Shown piece after piece: positions 45,264 to 53,210 of a stretch of DNA of 64,000 bases. Where the stretch lies: positions 1 through 64,000 of the forward strand of contig JAJEGH010000043.1 of assembly GCA_022819985.1 (NCBI GenBank), read 5' to 3'. The stretch's first letter is position 1. Each line of letters begins with the position of its first letter. A program made the translations under genes and the position numbers. Source of the DNA: Alphaproteobacteria bacterium. Lineage in GTDB: Bacteria; Pseudomonadota; Alphaproteobacteria; Bin65. Below the pieces are notes generated by a model, which did not search any database, was not told the origin of the DNA, and was given only the letters and a program-made list of their open reading frames with translations.

Positions 45264-46307
45264 CTAGTTCTTCAGGAAGTTGCGCGACGTCTTTTCGTGC
45301 TTCGCGGCCAGCGATTTCATCATGGTGTAGACCGCACGCGCCGGCAGGCCCTTCTTCTCCAGGGCAGCGATGCGGGCTTCGGTCACCTTCGCGCCGACCT
45401 CGCGGAACTTCTTCGCCTCCGCCGCGGACAGCTGAATCGGCGTCATGCCGGCCTTCATCATGATTTTCTTGCCGATGGCGTCCAGCTTGTCCCATTCGTG
45501 GCCGATTTCCTTCTCCCGGCCGGTCACCGTATCGTCGATGATCTTCTTCAGCTTCGGCGACAGGGAATCGTAGCGCTTGGCGTTCATGTTGACCGAGAAA
45601 CTCGCGACATAGCTGTACATCTCGGTGGTGTATTTGGTCACCGGCCCCATGCGGAAGGCGATGCCGGCGCCGCCGTAATCGATGAACGCGCCGTCCAGCG
45701 TGCCTTTCTGCATCTGCTCGACGATCTGGGTCGGCGGCAGGCCGCGCGGCGTGGCGCCCAGGGCGCGGATGAAGTCCCGGATGGTCTGGGAAGCGAAGCG
45801 CAGGCGCATCCCCTTCATGTCCGCGGTCGTGCGGATCGGCCTCCTGGCCGTGTGGATGTTGCCCGGCTGATGCGTCAGCAGCACCAGCACCTTCACGCCT
45901 TTATGCTCCTTGTCGAGATACTTGCTCCGCAGCGTTGCATCGTTCAGCACCTTGGTGCCGATCTCCGCGCTGCCGATCAGGAACGGCATGTTCGACATTT
46001 CGGTCAGCGGGAAGCGGCCGGGCGTGAAGCCGTGGACCGACCAGGTCACGTCGGCCCGGCCGGTGCGCGCGATGTCATAGTATTTCGGCGGCGGGCCCAT
46101 CTGGGCGCCGGGGAAGAGCTTGAAGGCAATTTCACCGCCGGATTTCTGCTCGACCTCCTTGGCCCAGCCGGCAAGCCACTGGGAAAACGAGTGTTTCGGC
46201 GTCACGAAATGCGCCAGCTTCATCTCGATCTTGGCGCTGGCCGAGGCGGACCAGAGCGCCGCGGCGGCGATGGCGGCAGCGGCGGCAGCGGTTTTCAGAT
46301 GGTGCAT
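45264..46307 (-). CDS. TRAP transporter substrate-binding protein (DctP type)
   Basis: The 347-residue periplasmic protein has signal peptide MHHLKTAAAAAAIAAAALWSASASA. The mature start KIEMKLAHFVTPKHSFSQWLAGWAKEVEQKSGGEIAFKLFPGAQMG is typical. The Arg in GMRLRFASQTIRDFIRALGATP is the conserved ligand carboxylate clamp, so the substrate probably has a carboxylate. The C-terminus is a long Lys-rich helix. First gene of its operon. Confidence 0.95.
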   Translation of the reverse strand: MHHLKTAAAAAAIAAAALWSASASAKIEMKLAHFVTPKHSFSQWLAGWAKEVEQKSGGEIAFKLFPGAQMGPPPKYYDIARTGRADVTWSVHGFTPGRFPLTEMSNMPFLIGSAEIGTKVLNDATLRSKYLDKEHKGVKVLVLLTHQPGNIHTARRPIRTTADMKGMRLRFASQTIRDFIRALGATPRGLPPTQIVEQMQKGTLDGAFIDYGGAGIAFRMGPVTKYTTEMYSYVASFSVNMNAKRYDSLSPKLKKIIDDTVTGREKEIGHEWDKLDAIGKKIMMKAGMTPIQLSAAEAKKFREVGAKVTEARIAALEKKGLPARAVYTMMKSLAAKHEKTSRNFLKN

Positions 46308-46420
46308 GAGTTTCCTCCCGTTGCGCCGGGGCCCCCGAGTCCATACCCGTGCCCGCTCAGGCGCATTTCAGACTTCAGTCGGAGGCCGGCGGCGATCCGG
46401 AATCCGAAGCGCCGGCGGCT

Positions 46421-47029
46421 TCAACCGTCCAGCAAAGGCATGCGATCCAGCCATTTTTCCACGTCTGCCGGATCGTCGAACAGGGTTTCCAGTTCCGCCT
46501 TCGCCGTGGACCGGGTCTGTCTTGCGGACTGTACTACAGACGGGTCGAAGCCTTCCACCCTCGTGCTGATTTCCAGCCGGATGCCGTTGTTGTCGTAGAA
46601 GTAGACCGACAGGAACCCGTCGCCCAGGTCGATCGGCTCGGTGATCTCCACGCCGCTCGCCCGGACATGGGCGCGGATTTCGTCGAAGCGCCGGTGCGGC
46701 GCATGAAACGCGACGTGCTGCATGCCGCCGATATGGTCCCGGTTCGCCTTCGGCACCCCTTTCGGATATTCGAACACGGCGAACAGCGAATCGTTGCCCA
46801 TGTCGAAAAAATAGTGGCGCAACTGGTCGTAGGGCGGCTGGCCGCGGTCCGCCGCATAGGGCACGCGGCGGACATGCACCAGTTGCATGCGCAACACCCG
46901 TGTATAGAAATCCAGCGTGGCTTCGAGGTCGTCGGTGACGATCGCCAGATGGTCGATGCCGCGCAGCGGCATGCCGGCCGGTTCGCCGGAATTCCCAGCG
47001 TCTGCCGTCGATTGCGGGTTCCCGTCCAT
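46421..47029 (-). CDS. VOC-family (glyoxalase/dioxygenase fold) protein
   Basis: The product is 202 residues from MDGNPQSTADAGNSGEPAGM. Two beta-alpha-beta-beta-beta modules are visible: GIDHLAIVTDDLEATLDFYTRVLRMQLVHVRRVPYA and GGMQHVAFHAPHRRFDEIRAHVRASGVEITEPIDLGDGFLSVYFYDNNGIRLEI. The His of GIDHLA and of MQHVAF and the Glu of RLEI are the expected metal ligands. It is read in the same direction as the TRAP genes, 113 bp before dctP, so it may share their promoter. It is divergent from the lyase operon. The reaction is not predictable. Confidence 0.88.
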   Translation of the reverse strand: MDGNPQSTADAGNSGEPAGMPLRGIDHLAIVTDDLEATLDFYTRVLRMQLVHVRRVPYAADRGQPPYDQLRHYFFDMGNDSLFAVFEYPKGVPKANRDHIGGMQHVAFHAPHRRFDEIRAHVRASGVEITEPIDLGDGFLSVYFYDNNGIRLEISTRVEGFDPSVVQSARQTRSTAKAELETLFDDPADVEKWLDRMPLLDG

Positions 47030-47223
47030 TTTCTTTACCCTGTCCTGGGGCCGGCTGTCCGGCTTGCGCTTACGGTAGATCGGAGAAAGCGTATGATTGC
47101 GGACGGATTCAGTCAAATTTCCGTGCCGGTTTATGGTACGTCCTCCGGAACCGCACGGACCGGCGGAAGGGGGCGTTCGCGGGGCAACCGACCGGCGGAA
47201 GGGGCCGGCGAAAGGGGCTAACC

Positions 47224-48024
47224 ATGTTGATCGGCAAGGCCGGCGCCCTCAAAAGCGCGATCTGCACGGCGGACGAGACCAGCATCGCGGTGCGCGGGCG
47301 CGACCTGTGCGGCGACCTGATGGGCGGCATGTCCTTCAGCGGCTTTTTCCTGCTCCATCTGACCGGCCGGGAACCGACCGCGGACCAGACCTTCTTCCTC
47401 GACGCCATGCTGGTGGGCCTCGCCGAACACGGCGTGACGCCCAGCGTCCAGGCGGCACGCATGACGCTGGCCGCCGCCCCGGAATCGCTGCAGGGCGCGG
47501 TGGCGTCGGGGATCGCCGGCGCTGGCTCGGTGGTGCTCGGCGCGGCGGAAGAGGCGGGCCGGCTGCTGGCGCGCGGCGTTGGGGAGGCGGCGGAGCGCTG
47601 CGAGACCGATGCTGCTGCCGCCCGGCGCATCGCCGGGGAAATCCGCGCGGCGCGCAAGCCGGTCCCCGGCTTCGGCCATCCGCTGCACAGGCCCGACGAC
47701 CCGCGCGCGACCCGCCTGCTCGCGCTCGCGCACGAGCGCGGGGCGGCCGGCGGCCACACCCGCTTTCTCGAGGCTCTGGCGCCCGTCGTCAACGAGGTCT
47801 GGCAGCGCAACCTGCCGGTCAACATCAACGGTGCCATCGCGGCCATCATGCTGGATCTGGATTTCCCGATGGAGGCCCTGCGCGGCGTGCCCATCCTGGC
47901 GCGAACCGCCGGCCTGCTCGGCCACCTGTACGAAGAGAGCCAGCGGCCGATCGGATTCCTGCTCGCCCACCATGCCGAAGCGGCGGTCGAATACGACGGC
48001 GCGCCGCCGCCGGGCCGGGAATAA
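47224..48024 (+). CDS. Citrate synthase-fold protein, citryl-CoA lyase-like
   Basis: The product is 266 residues, far shorter than citrate synthase (~430), and it corresponds to the C-terminal catalytic part. The signature is GFGHPLHRPDDPRATRLLALA; LPVNINGAIAAIMLDLDFPMEALRG supplies the later Asp. ADETSIAVRGRDLCGDLMGGMSFSGFFLLHLTGREPT is the family N-terminus. Proteins of this size cleave citryl-CoA or similar 3-hydroxyacyl-CoA esters into acetyl-CoA and a keto acid. It is first of three closely spaced genes (6 bp, then a 4-bp overlap). Confidence 0.87.
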   Translation: MLIGKAGALKSAICTADETSIAVRGRDLCGDLMGGMSFSGFFLLHLTGREPTADQTFFLDAMLVGLAEHGVTPSVQAARMTLAAAPESLQGAVASGIAGAGSVVLGAAEEAGRLLARGVGEAAERCETDAAAARRIAGEIRAARKPVPGFGHPLHRPDDPRATRLLALAHERGAAGGHTRFLEALAPVVNEVWQRNLPVNINGAIAAIMLDLDFPMEALRGVPILARTAGLLGHLYEESQRPIGFLLAHHAEAAVEYDGAPPPGRE

Positions 48025-48030
48025 CCGACC

Positions 48031-49392
48031 GTGACGGGCTATCTGCACAATCCTGAGGTCGAGACCCGCGATCCGGCGGAACAGGCGGCCCGCGACGCCG
48101 CCCGCTATCCCGAGCAGATCGGCTATCTGCTCGATAAATCGGACTTTTACCGGGCCAAGCTGGCCGAGGCGGGCATTTCGAGCGCCGCGGGCGCCGGCGG
48201 CCTGGAAGATATCGCCAACCTGCCGTTCACGGAAAAGGACGAGTTGCGCGAGAGTCAGGCGGACCACCCGCCGCTCGGCAGCCATGTCGCCGCGTCCTGG
48301 GACGAGATCGTTCGGGTCTATTCCACCAGCGGCACCAGCGGCGACCCCTGCTACATTGCGGTCACGCCGGCCGACCTCGATGTCTGGACCGAAATCTCGG
48401 CGCGCAGCTACGCCGCCTGCGGCATCCATCGCGGGCGCCGCGTGGTGCACAATTACGGCGCCGGCCCCTTCGTCGCCGCGGCGGTCACGGACATGCTGAC
48501 CCGCAACCGCATCGCGCACATCCCGGTCGGTACGGGCAATACCGAACGCTACGTCGCCGGCATCCGCAACATGGGCGCGACGGCGATCATGGCGACGCCC
48601 TCTTTCGCCCTGTATCTGATCGACTGGCTGGAGGAACGCAGCATCGCGCCCCGGTCGCTGGGCATCGAGCGCATGGCGGTCGCCGGCGAGCCCGGCGGCG
48701 GCGACCCCGTCATCCGCAAGCGGATCGAAACGGCGTTCGGCTGCACGGCCAACGAGGCGATGGGCATCGGCGACGTCTCGATCACCCTGTGGGGCGAATG
48801 CGAGGACCAGGGCGGCATGCATTTCAGCGGCCGGGGTTTCGTCCATGTCGAGCTGATCGAGCCGGGCAGCGGCGCGGCGCTGTCGTTCGAGGACGGCGCC
48901 GAGGGCGAGCTGGTCTACACCGCGCTGCGGCGCGAGGCGATGCCGCTGCTGCGCTTCCGCAGCCGCGACCATGTCACGGTCAACGCGCGGCCCTGCGCCT
49001 GCGGCCGGACCGGCGTGCGCGTGCGCTGCATCGGGCGGACCGACGACATGCTGATCGTGCGCGGCGTCAACCTGTTTCCCTCGGCGCTGCGGGCGGTCGT
49101 CAACCGCTTCGCGCCCCATGTCGGCGAGGTTCTCATGATCCGCCCGAAGAAGCCCGGCGTGATGCAGGAGCCGCCCTTGCCGGTGGCCGTCGAACTGGCC
49201 GCCGGCGCGGCGGCGCCGGCGGACCTGGCCGAGCGCATCCGGGCGGCGATTCGAAACGAGCTGATCGTTGCCACCGAAATCGCGCTGGTACCGCACGGAT
49301 CGCTGCCGCGCAGCGAATACAAGAGCAAACTCGTCGATTTCGGCGGCGCCGGAGCGCCCCGCCCTGCAACGCATCAGGAGACGAACCCGTGA
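48031..49392 (+). CDS. Phenylacetate-CoA ligase (PaaK)-family enzyme
   Basis: The 453-residue adenylate-forming ligase starts at GTG 48031 (VTGYLHNPEVETRDPAEQAARD). The ATP-binding loop is VYSTSGTSGDPCYIAVT, then AVAGEPGGGDPVIRKRIETAFG and GRTDDMLIVRGVNLFPSALRAVV, the hinge of the C-terminal lid. It activates a carboxylic acid to an acyl-AMP and then acyl-CoA. Context suggests it activates the acid imported or produced for the lyase. The family includes phenylacetate, benzoate and other acids, so the substrate is open. Confidence 0.92.
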   Translation: MTGYLHNPEVETRDPAEQAARDAARYPEQIGYLLDKSDFYRAKLAEAGISSAAGAGGLEDIANLPFTEKDELRESQADHPPLGSHVAASWDEIVRVYSTSGTSGDPCYIAVTPADLDVWTEISARSYAACGIHRGRRVVHNYGAGPFVAAAVTDMLTRNRIAHIPVGTGNTERYVAGIRNMGATAIMATPSFALYLIDWLEERSIAPRSLGIERMAVAGEPGGGDPVIRKRIETAFGCTANEAMGIGDVSITLWGECEDQGGMHFSGRGFVHVELIEPGSGAALSFEDGAEGELVYTALRREAMPLLRFRSRDHVTVNARPCACGRTGVRVRCIGRTDDMLIVRGVNLFPSALRAVVNRFAPHVGEVLMIRPKKPGVMQEPPLPVAVELAAGAAAPADLAERIRAAIRNELIVATEIALVPHGSLPRSEYKSKLVDFGGAGAPRPATHQETNP

Positions 49393-50318
49393 ACGCACCC
49401 GCCACCCTGCCCGACCACCGGACCGGCACCGTCGAGTCCGGCGATGTCACGATTTTCTACCGGCATTTCGGCGCGCCCCGTTCCGACGCCCCCCGTTCCG
49501 ACGCCCCCCATTCCGATACCGGGGGCGGCACGCCGATGATCGTCCTGCACGGCCAGTCATATTTTTCCTACGACTGGATCGGGATCGCCGACGAGCTGGC
49601 CCGCGATCCGGCGGCCGGCTGCGAGATCGTCGCCATGGACATGCGCGGCTTCGGCAGCTCCGCCTGGAGCCCGAGCCAGGCCTACAAGGTGCAGGATTTC
49701 GCCGCCGACGTTCTGGCGGTCGCCGACCGGCTGGGCTGGGACCGCTTCGTCCTCGCCGGCCACTCGATGGGCGGGCGCAATGCTACCTATACCGCCTCGG
49801 CACACCCCGGCCGGGTTGAAAAATTGATTTTGATTGATTATTCACCAACCAACGCGAAGGCGGGGTCGATGCGGGTGATGAACCAGTCGGTCGATATGCC
49901 CGAATCCTTCTCCGGCCTGGACGAAGCGCTGCGCTATTTCGGCCTGGATCCGGCGACGGCGGACGCCGGGAAACGCGCGCGTTTCGAGGCCTATCTCGGC
50001 ACCTTCGACGGCAACTATACCGTGTCGCGCGATCCGTATTTTAGGGAAGTATTCCGAAAGACCCGGGACGAGGGCGTCAAACCCGACCACGGCGCCGATC
50101 TGTGGGACTGTCTGGGCCGGGTGGCCTGTCCGATTCTCGTGCTGCGCGGCAGGCAATCCGACATGTTCGCGCCGGAGACGGCGGAGAAGGTCAGAGCGAC
50201 CAATGCCAACGTCACGCTGGTCGAGGTCGAGGGCGGCCACAACATCCCCGGCGACAACCCGGCCGGCCTGATCGCCGCGCTGCGCCCGTTTCTGGCGGAT
50301 CGGGTTGCGGGCGCCTGA
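49389..50318 (+). CDS. Alpha/beta-fold hydrolase
   Basis: The product is 309 residues from a GTG whose GTGA overlaps the previous stop. The nucleophile elbow is LAGHSMGGRNA, the oxyanion region VLHGQSYFSYDW, the acid in LRGRQSDMF and His in GGHNIPGDNP. Near the N-terminus three 15-bp DNA repeats encode PRSDA-PRSDA-PHSDT (49478-49522), an expansion before the core. It may hydrolyse an ester, a C-C bond (MhpC-like) or a thioester in the same pathway as the ligase and lyase. Confidence 0.9.
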   Translation: MNAPATLPDHRTGTVESGDVTIFYRHFGAPRSDAPRSDAPHSDTGGGTPMIVLHGQSYFSYDWIGIADELARDPAAGCEIVAMDMRGFGSSAWSPSQAYKVQDFAADVLAVADRLGWDRFVLAGHSMGGRNATYTASAHPGRVEKLILIDYSPTNAKAGSMRVMNQSVDMPESFSGLDEALRYFGLDPATADAGKRARFEAYLGTFDGNYTVSRDPYFREVFRKTRDEGVKPDHGADLWDCLGRVACPILVLRGRQSDMFAPETAEKVRATNANVTLVEVEGGHNIPGDNPAGLIAALRPFLADRVAGA

Positions 50319-50365
50319 ACCTTCTCCGGCGCCCCTGAATTCGGCCTCCCAAGGCGTGCAATCCT

Positions 50366-50427
50366 ATTGTATACACCATACTGTATTCTAAAAAGGCCAT
50401 CACATACCTATGTATGCTGTATACAAT
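50366..50427. promoter_or_regulatory. GTATAC-type operator pair between convergent genes
   Basis: ATTGTATACA (50366-50375) and its exact complement TGTATACAAT (50418-50427) are 52 bp apart centre to centre. Between them lies CATAC-CTAT-GTATG (50403-50416). GTATAC boxes resemble sites bound by GntR/FadR-type regulators. The location between the stops of two convergent genes is odd. The remaining 50319-50498 shows no gene. Confidence 0.55.
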
Positions 50428-50498
50428 ACTGAATGCGGATATCCCGGCGTATAAAGCCCGGCCGGGCGGCCCGCAGCCGTCGTCGCCCTGCAACCGCT

Positions 50499-51617
50499 TC
50501 AGGGCCAGATTTCGTCGGCCACCCTGACGATGGTTTCGAGCTTCGCCCGTTCGTCCGCCTCGCCGACCGGATTGCCGGCAACCGTGGAGGCAAAGCCGCA
50601 TTGCGGGCTGAGCGACAGGCGTTCGCGGTCGATATACTGCGCGGCCTCGTCGACCCGGCGTTTCAGGTCCTCCGCCGCCTCGAGATCCGGGATTTTCGAA
50701 CTGACGATGCCCAGCACCACGCTCTTGTCGTCCGGAACGTGGCGCAGCGGCTCGAATCCGCCGGCCCGCACGGTATCGTATTCCAGCATGAAGGCGTCGA
50801 CCTCGACGCGCCGGAACACCTGTTCGGAAATCCGGTCGTAGCCGCCTTCCGACAGCCACTTTCCGCGGAAATTGCCGCGGCACATATGCATGCCGGCGAC
50901 CACCTCGCCGCGCCCGCGCACGGCGGCGTTCATCGCCTCGATATACAGGTCGAGCAGCCGGTCCGGATCGCCGCCCAGGGCGCGCACCCGTTCGCACACC
51001 GCCGGGCTGCCGAGCATGATGAGCGGCACCTCGTCGAGCTGGACATAGCGGCAGCCCAGGGCGGCCAGATCGGCGGTTTCCTGCCGAAAAATCGCGCACA
51101 GATCGTCGAAAAAGGCCTCGTCCGTGGCGTAGCCGGAGCCCGCGATCGTGTCCGACAGGCGCCAGAAATGCAGCGTCGACGGCGACGGCATGGTGATCTT
51201 GGGTTCGGCGGAGTCGACCGCTGTCTTGAGGAAAGCGAATTCCTCCGTCGAGATCGGCGCCGCCTTGTTCAGCGGGCCCGTACAGTCGGCGGCGATGAAC
51301 GCCTGCTCCTCTCCCGTTTCGTCGTGGAAGGTAAACAGCGACGGCGCCACATCGAAACCGTCGATGGCGTCGACCCAGTGGCCCCAGTAGGATTTCCGGC
51401 GGAATTCGCCGTCGGTCGCCATTTTGAGGCCGAGACCCTCCTGCATCGCCACGACATCGCGGATCGCCGCCTGCTTGGCGGCCTCGAAGGCGTCGTCGCC
51501 GATTTCGCCGGCGCTGTGGGCCTTGAAGGCGTCCTTGAGCGCGCGCGGACGCAACAAACTGCCGATATGCTCGGCGCGGAACGGCGGATTTCGTTTCGCG
51601 ACAGTCGGGGCGGTCAT
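50499..51617 (-). CDS. MetE C-terminal-like (cobalamin-independent methionine synthase family) protein
   Basis: The product is 372 residues from MTAPTVAKRNPPFRAEHIGSLLRP. This is the zinc-dependent barrel of MetE without its N-terminal half. Zinc ligands appear in order: His and Cys in GMHMCRGN, Glu in FMLEYDT and Cys in LSPQCGFAS. The length fits YxjG/YxjH and related stand-alone proteins that transfer methyl groups or act on thiols other than the standard methionine substrate. The methyl donor is unknown. A TetR-like palindrome precedes it. Confidence 0.9.
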   Translation of the reverse strand: MTAPTVAKRNPPFRAEHIGSLLRPRALKDAFKAHSAGEIGDDAFEAAKQAAIRDVVAMQEGLGLKMATDGEFRRKSYWGHWVDAIDGFDVAPSLFTFHDETGEEQAFIAADCTGPLNKAAPISTEEFAFLKTAVDSAEPKITMPSPSTLHFWRLSDTIAGSGYATDEAFFDDLCAIFRQETADLAALGCRYVQLDEVPLIMLGSPAVCERVRALGGDPDRLLDLYIEAMNAAVRGRGEVVAGMHMCRGNFRGKWLSEGGYDRISEQVFRRVEVDAFMLEYDTVRAGGFEPLRHVPDDKSVVLGIVSSKIPDLEAAEDLKRRVDEAAQYIDRERLSLSPQCGFASTVAGNPVGEADERAKLETIVRVADEIWP

Positions 51618-51645
51618 GGGCACAGTCTCGTTTCTATCGTTGTTG

Positions 51646-51659
51646 AATGATCGTTCATT
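51646..51659 (-). promoter_or_regulatory. Inverted repeat upstream of the MetE-like gene
   Basis: AATGA-TCGT-TCATT is an inverted repeat 29 bp upstream of the start codon. Palindromes of this AATGAnnnnTCATT form are common TetR-family operators. No regulator gene is adjacent. Confidence 0.4.
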
Positions 51660-51699
51660 TGCGTTGGAAATCCCCGGAAAAGCGCCAAAATCGCGCCGG

Positions 51700-53121
51700 T
51701 CAGCCGCCGACCCAGGCGATGCGCAGCATGTTGGTGGCGCCGGGGGTGCCGAAGGGCATGCCGGCGGTGATGACGATGGCCTCGCCGGCCGCGGCGAACC
51801 CGTGGGCCTTCGCCATCTCAACGGCGTAATCGACCATTTCTTCGACGCTGTTGGCATCGTGGGAGAAGAAGCAGGAGACGCCCCAGGCAAGCACCAGCTT
51901 GCGCGCCGTCCGGTCGCTGCCGGTCAGGCACAGGATCGGCGCCGCCGGCCGGGCCCGCGAGGCGCGCAGCGCCGTCGAGCCCGACATGGTGTAGGTGACG
52001 ATCGCAGCGGCGCCCACGGTATCGGCGACCTGCCGGGCGGCCGCCGTGATCGCGTCCGACGCCGTCGGGTCCGGCGTCGTCTCGCCCGCGTCGATAAAGC
52101 GGCGCCAAGCCGGGTCCGTCTCGGTCCGCCGGACGATCCGGCTCATCACGTCGACCGAGCGGACGGCATGGCGGCCGACCGCCGTTTCCGCCGAGAGCAT
52201 CACCGCATCGGCCCCCTCGTAGACGGCGTTCGCGACGTCGGAGGCCTCGGCGCGGGTCGGCGTCGGCGCGGCGACCATCGATTCGAGCATCTGCGTGGCC
52301 ACGATCACCGGCTTGCCGGCGGCCCGGCAGGCCCGCACGATGCGTTTTTGAACGCTCGGTACCTCTTCCGGCGGCAGCTCCACGCCCAGGTCGCCGCGCG
52401 CCACCATGACGGCGTCGGCGAGGTCGACGATCTGGGCCAGATTGTCGAGCGCGGCCGGTTTCTCGATCTTGGCCAGCACGCTCGCCCGGCTGCCGGCAAG
52501 CGTGCGCAACTCGGCAACATCGTCCGGCCGCTGCACGAAGGAAAGCGCGATCCAGTCCACCCCCTGGTCCAGCGCGAAGGACAGGTCCATGCGGTCCTTT
52601 TCCGTCAGAGCCGAGAGCGGCAGGACCGCGCCCGGCAGGTTGACGCCCTTGCGGTCGCCGGCCGGGCCGCCGGCCACGACGGTCGCCGCGATGTGGCTGT
52701 CCGAACAGTCGGCGATCTCGAGGCGCAGCCGGCCGTCGTCGATGAGCATCTGCTGGCCGGGCGCCACCGCGCGGTAGACCTCCGGATGGGGCAGGCAGAC
52801 CCGGCCGGCGTCACCCGGCGCCGGGTCGCAGTCGAACCGGAAGGCCGCGCCCTCGGCCAGATCGACCGGGCCGGCGGCGAATTCGCCGATGCGGATTTTC
52901 GGCCCCTGCAGGTCGGCCATGATGCCGATCGGCCGCCGCGCCTCCCGTTCGACCGCGCGGACCGCGCGGATGCGCGCCCGGTGGTCCTCGCGCGCGCCAT
53001 GGCTGAAATTGATCCGGAACACCGCGGCGCCGGCCTCGTACAGGGCGCGCACGGTCTGCAGATCGCTGCTCGCCGGGCCCAGCGTAGCGACGATCTTGGC
53101 GTTGGCGCGTAAGTTCGGCAT
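51700..53121 (-). CDS. pyk: Pyruvate kinase
   Basis: The 473-residue enzyme converts PEP and ADP to pyruvate and ATP. It starts MPNLRANAKIVATLGPASSDLQ. Core motifs are FRINFSHGARE, MADLQGPKIRIGEF, the active-site Lys in KIEKPAALDN, MVARGDLGVELPPEEV and MLSAETAVGRHAVRSVDVM. The C-terminal allosteric domain ends in NMLRIAWVGG. The gene follows the glycerate 2-kinase gene on the same strand, so glycerate can pass via 2-phosphoglycerate and PEP to pyruvate. Confidence 0.97.
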   Translation of the reverse strand: MPNLRANAKIVATLGPASSDLQTVRALYEAGAAVFRINFSHGAREDHRARIRAVRAVEREARRPIGIMADLQGPKIRIGEFAAGPVDLAEGAAFRFDCDPAPGDAGRVCLPHPEVYRAVAPGQQMLIDDGRLRLEIADCSDSHIAATVVAGGPAGDRKGVNLPGAVLPLSALTEKDRMDLSFALDQGVDWIALSFVQRPDDVAELRTLAGSRASVLAKIEKPAALDNLAQIVDLADAVMVARGDLGVELPPEEVPSVQKRIVRACRAAGKPVIVATQMLESMVAAPTPTRAEASDVANAVYEGADAVMLSAETAVGRHAVRSVDVMSRIVRRTETDPAWRRFIDAGETTPDPTASDAITAAARQVADTVGAAAIVTYTMSGSTALRASRARPAAPILCLTGSDRTARKLVLAWGVSCFFSHDANSVEEMVDYAVEMAKAHGFAAAGEAIVITAGMPFGTPGATNMLRIAWVGG

Positions 53122-53210
53122 GGCGTCCCGCGCTCCCGGCCTGTCGTTCCGGCCGTTGGGCCGGCCGTTGGGCCGGCCCTTATTGCGCCAATCCCTGCGC
53201 CGGCGGCCGG

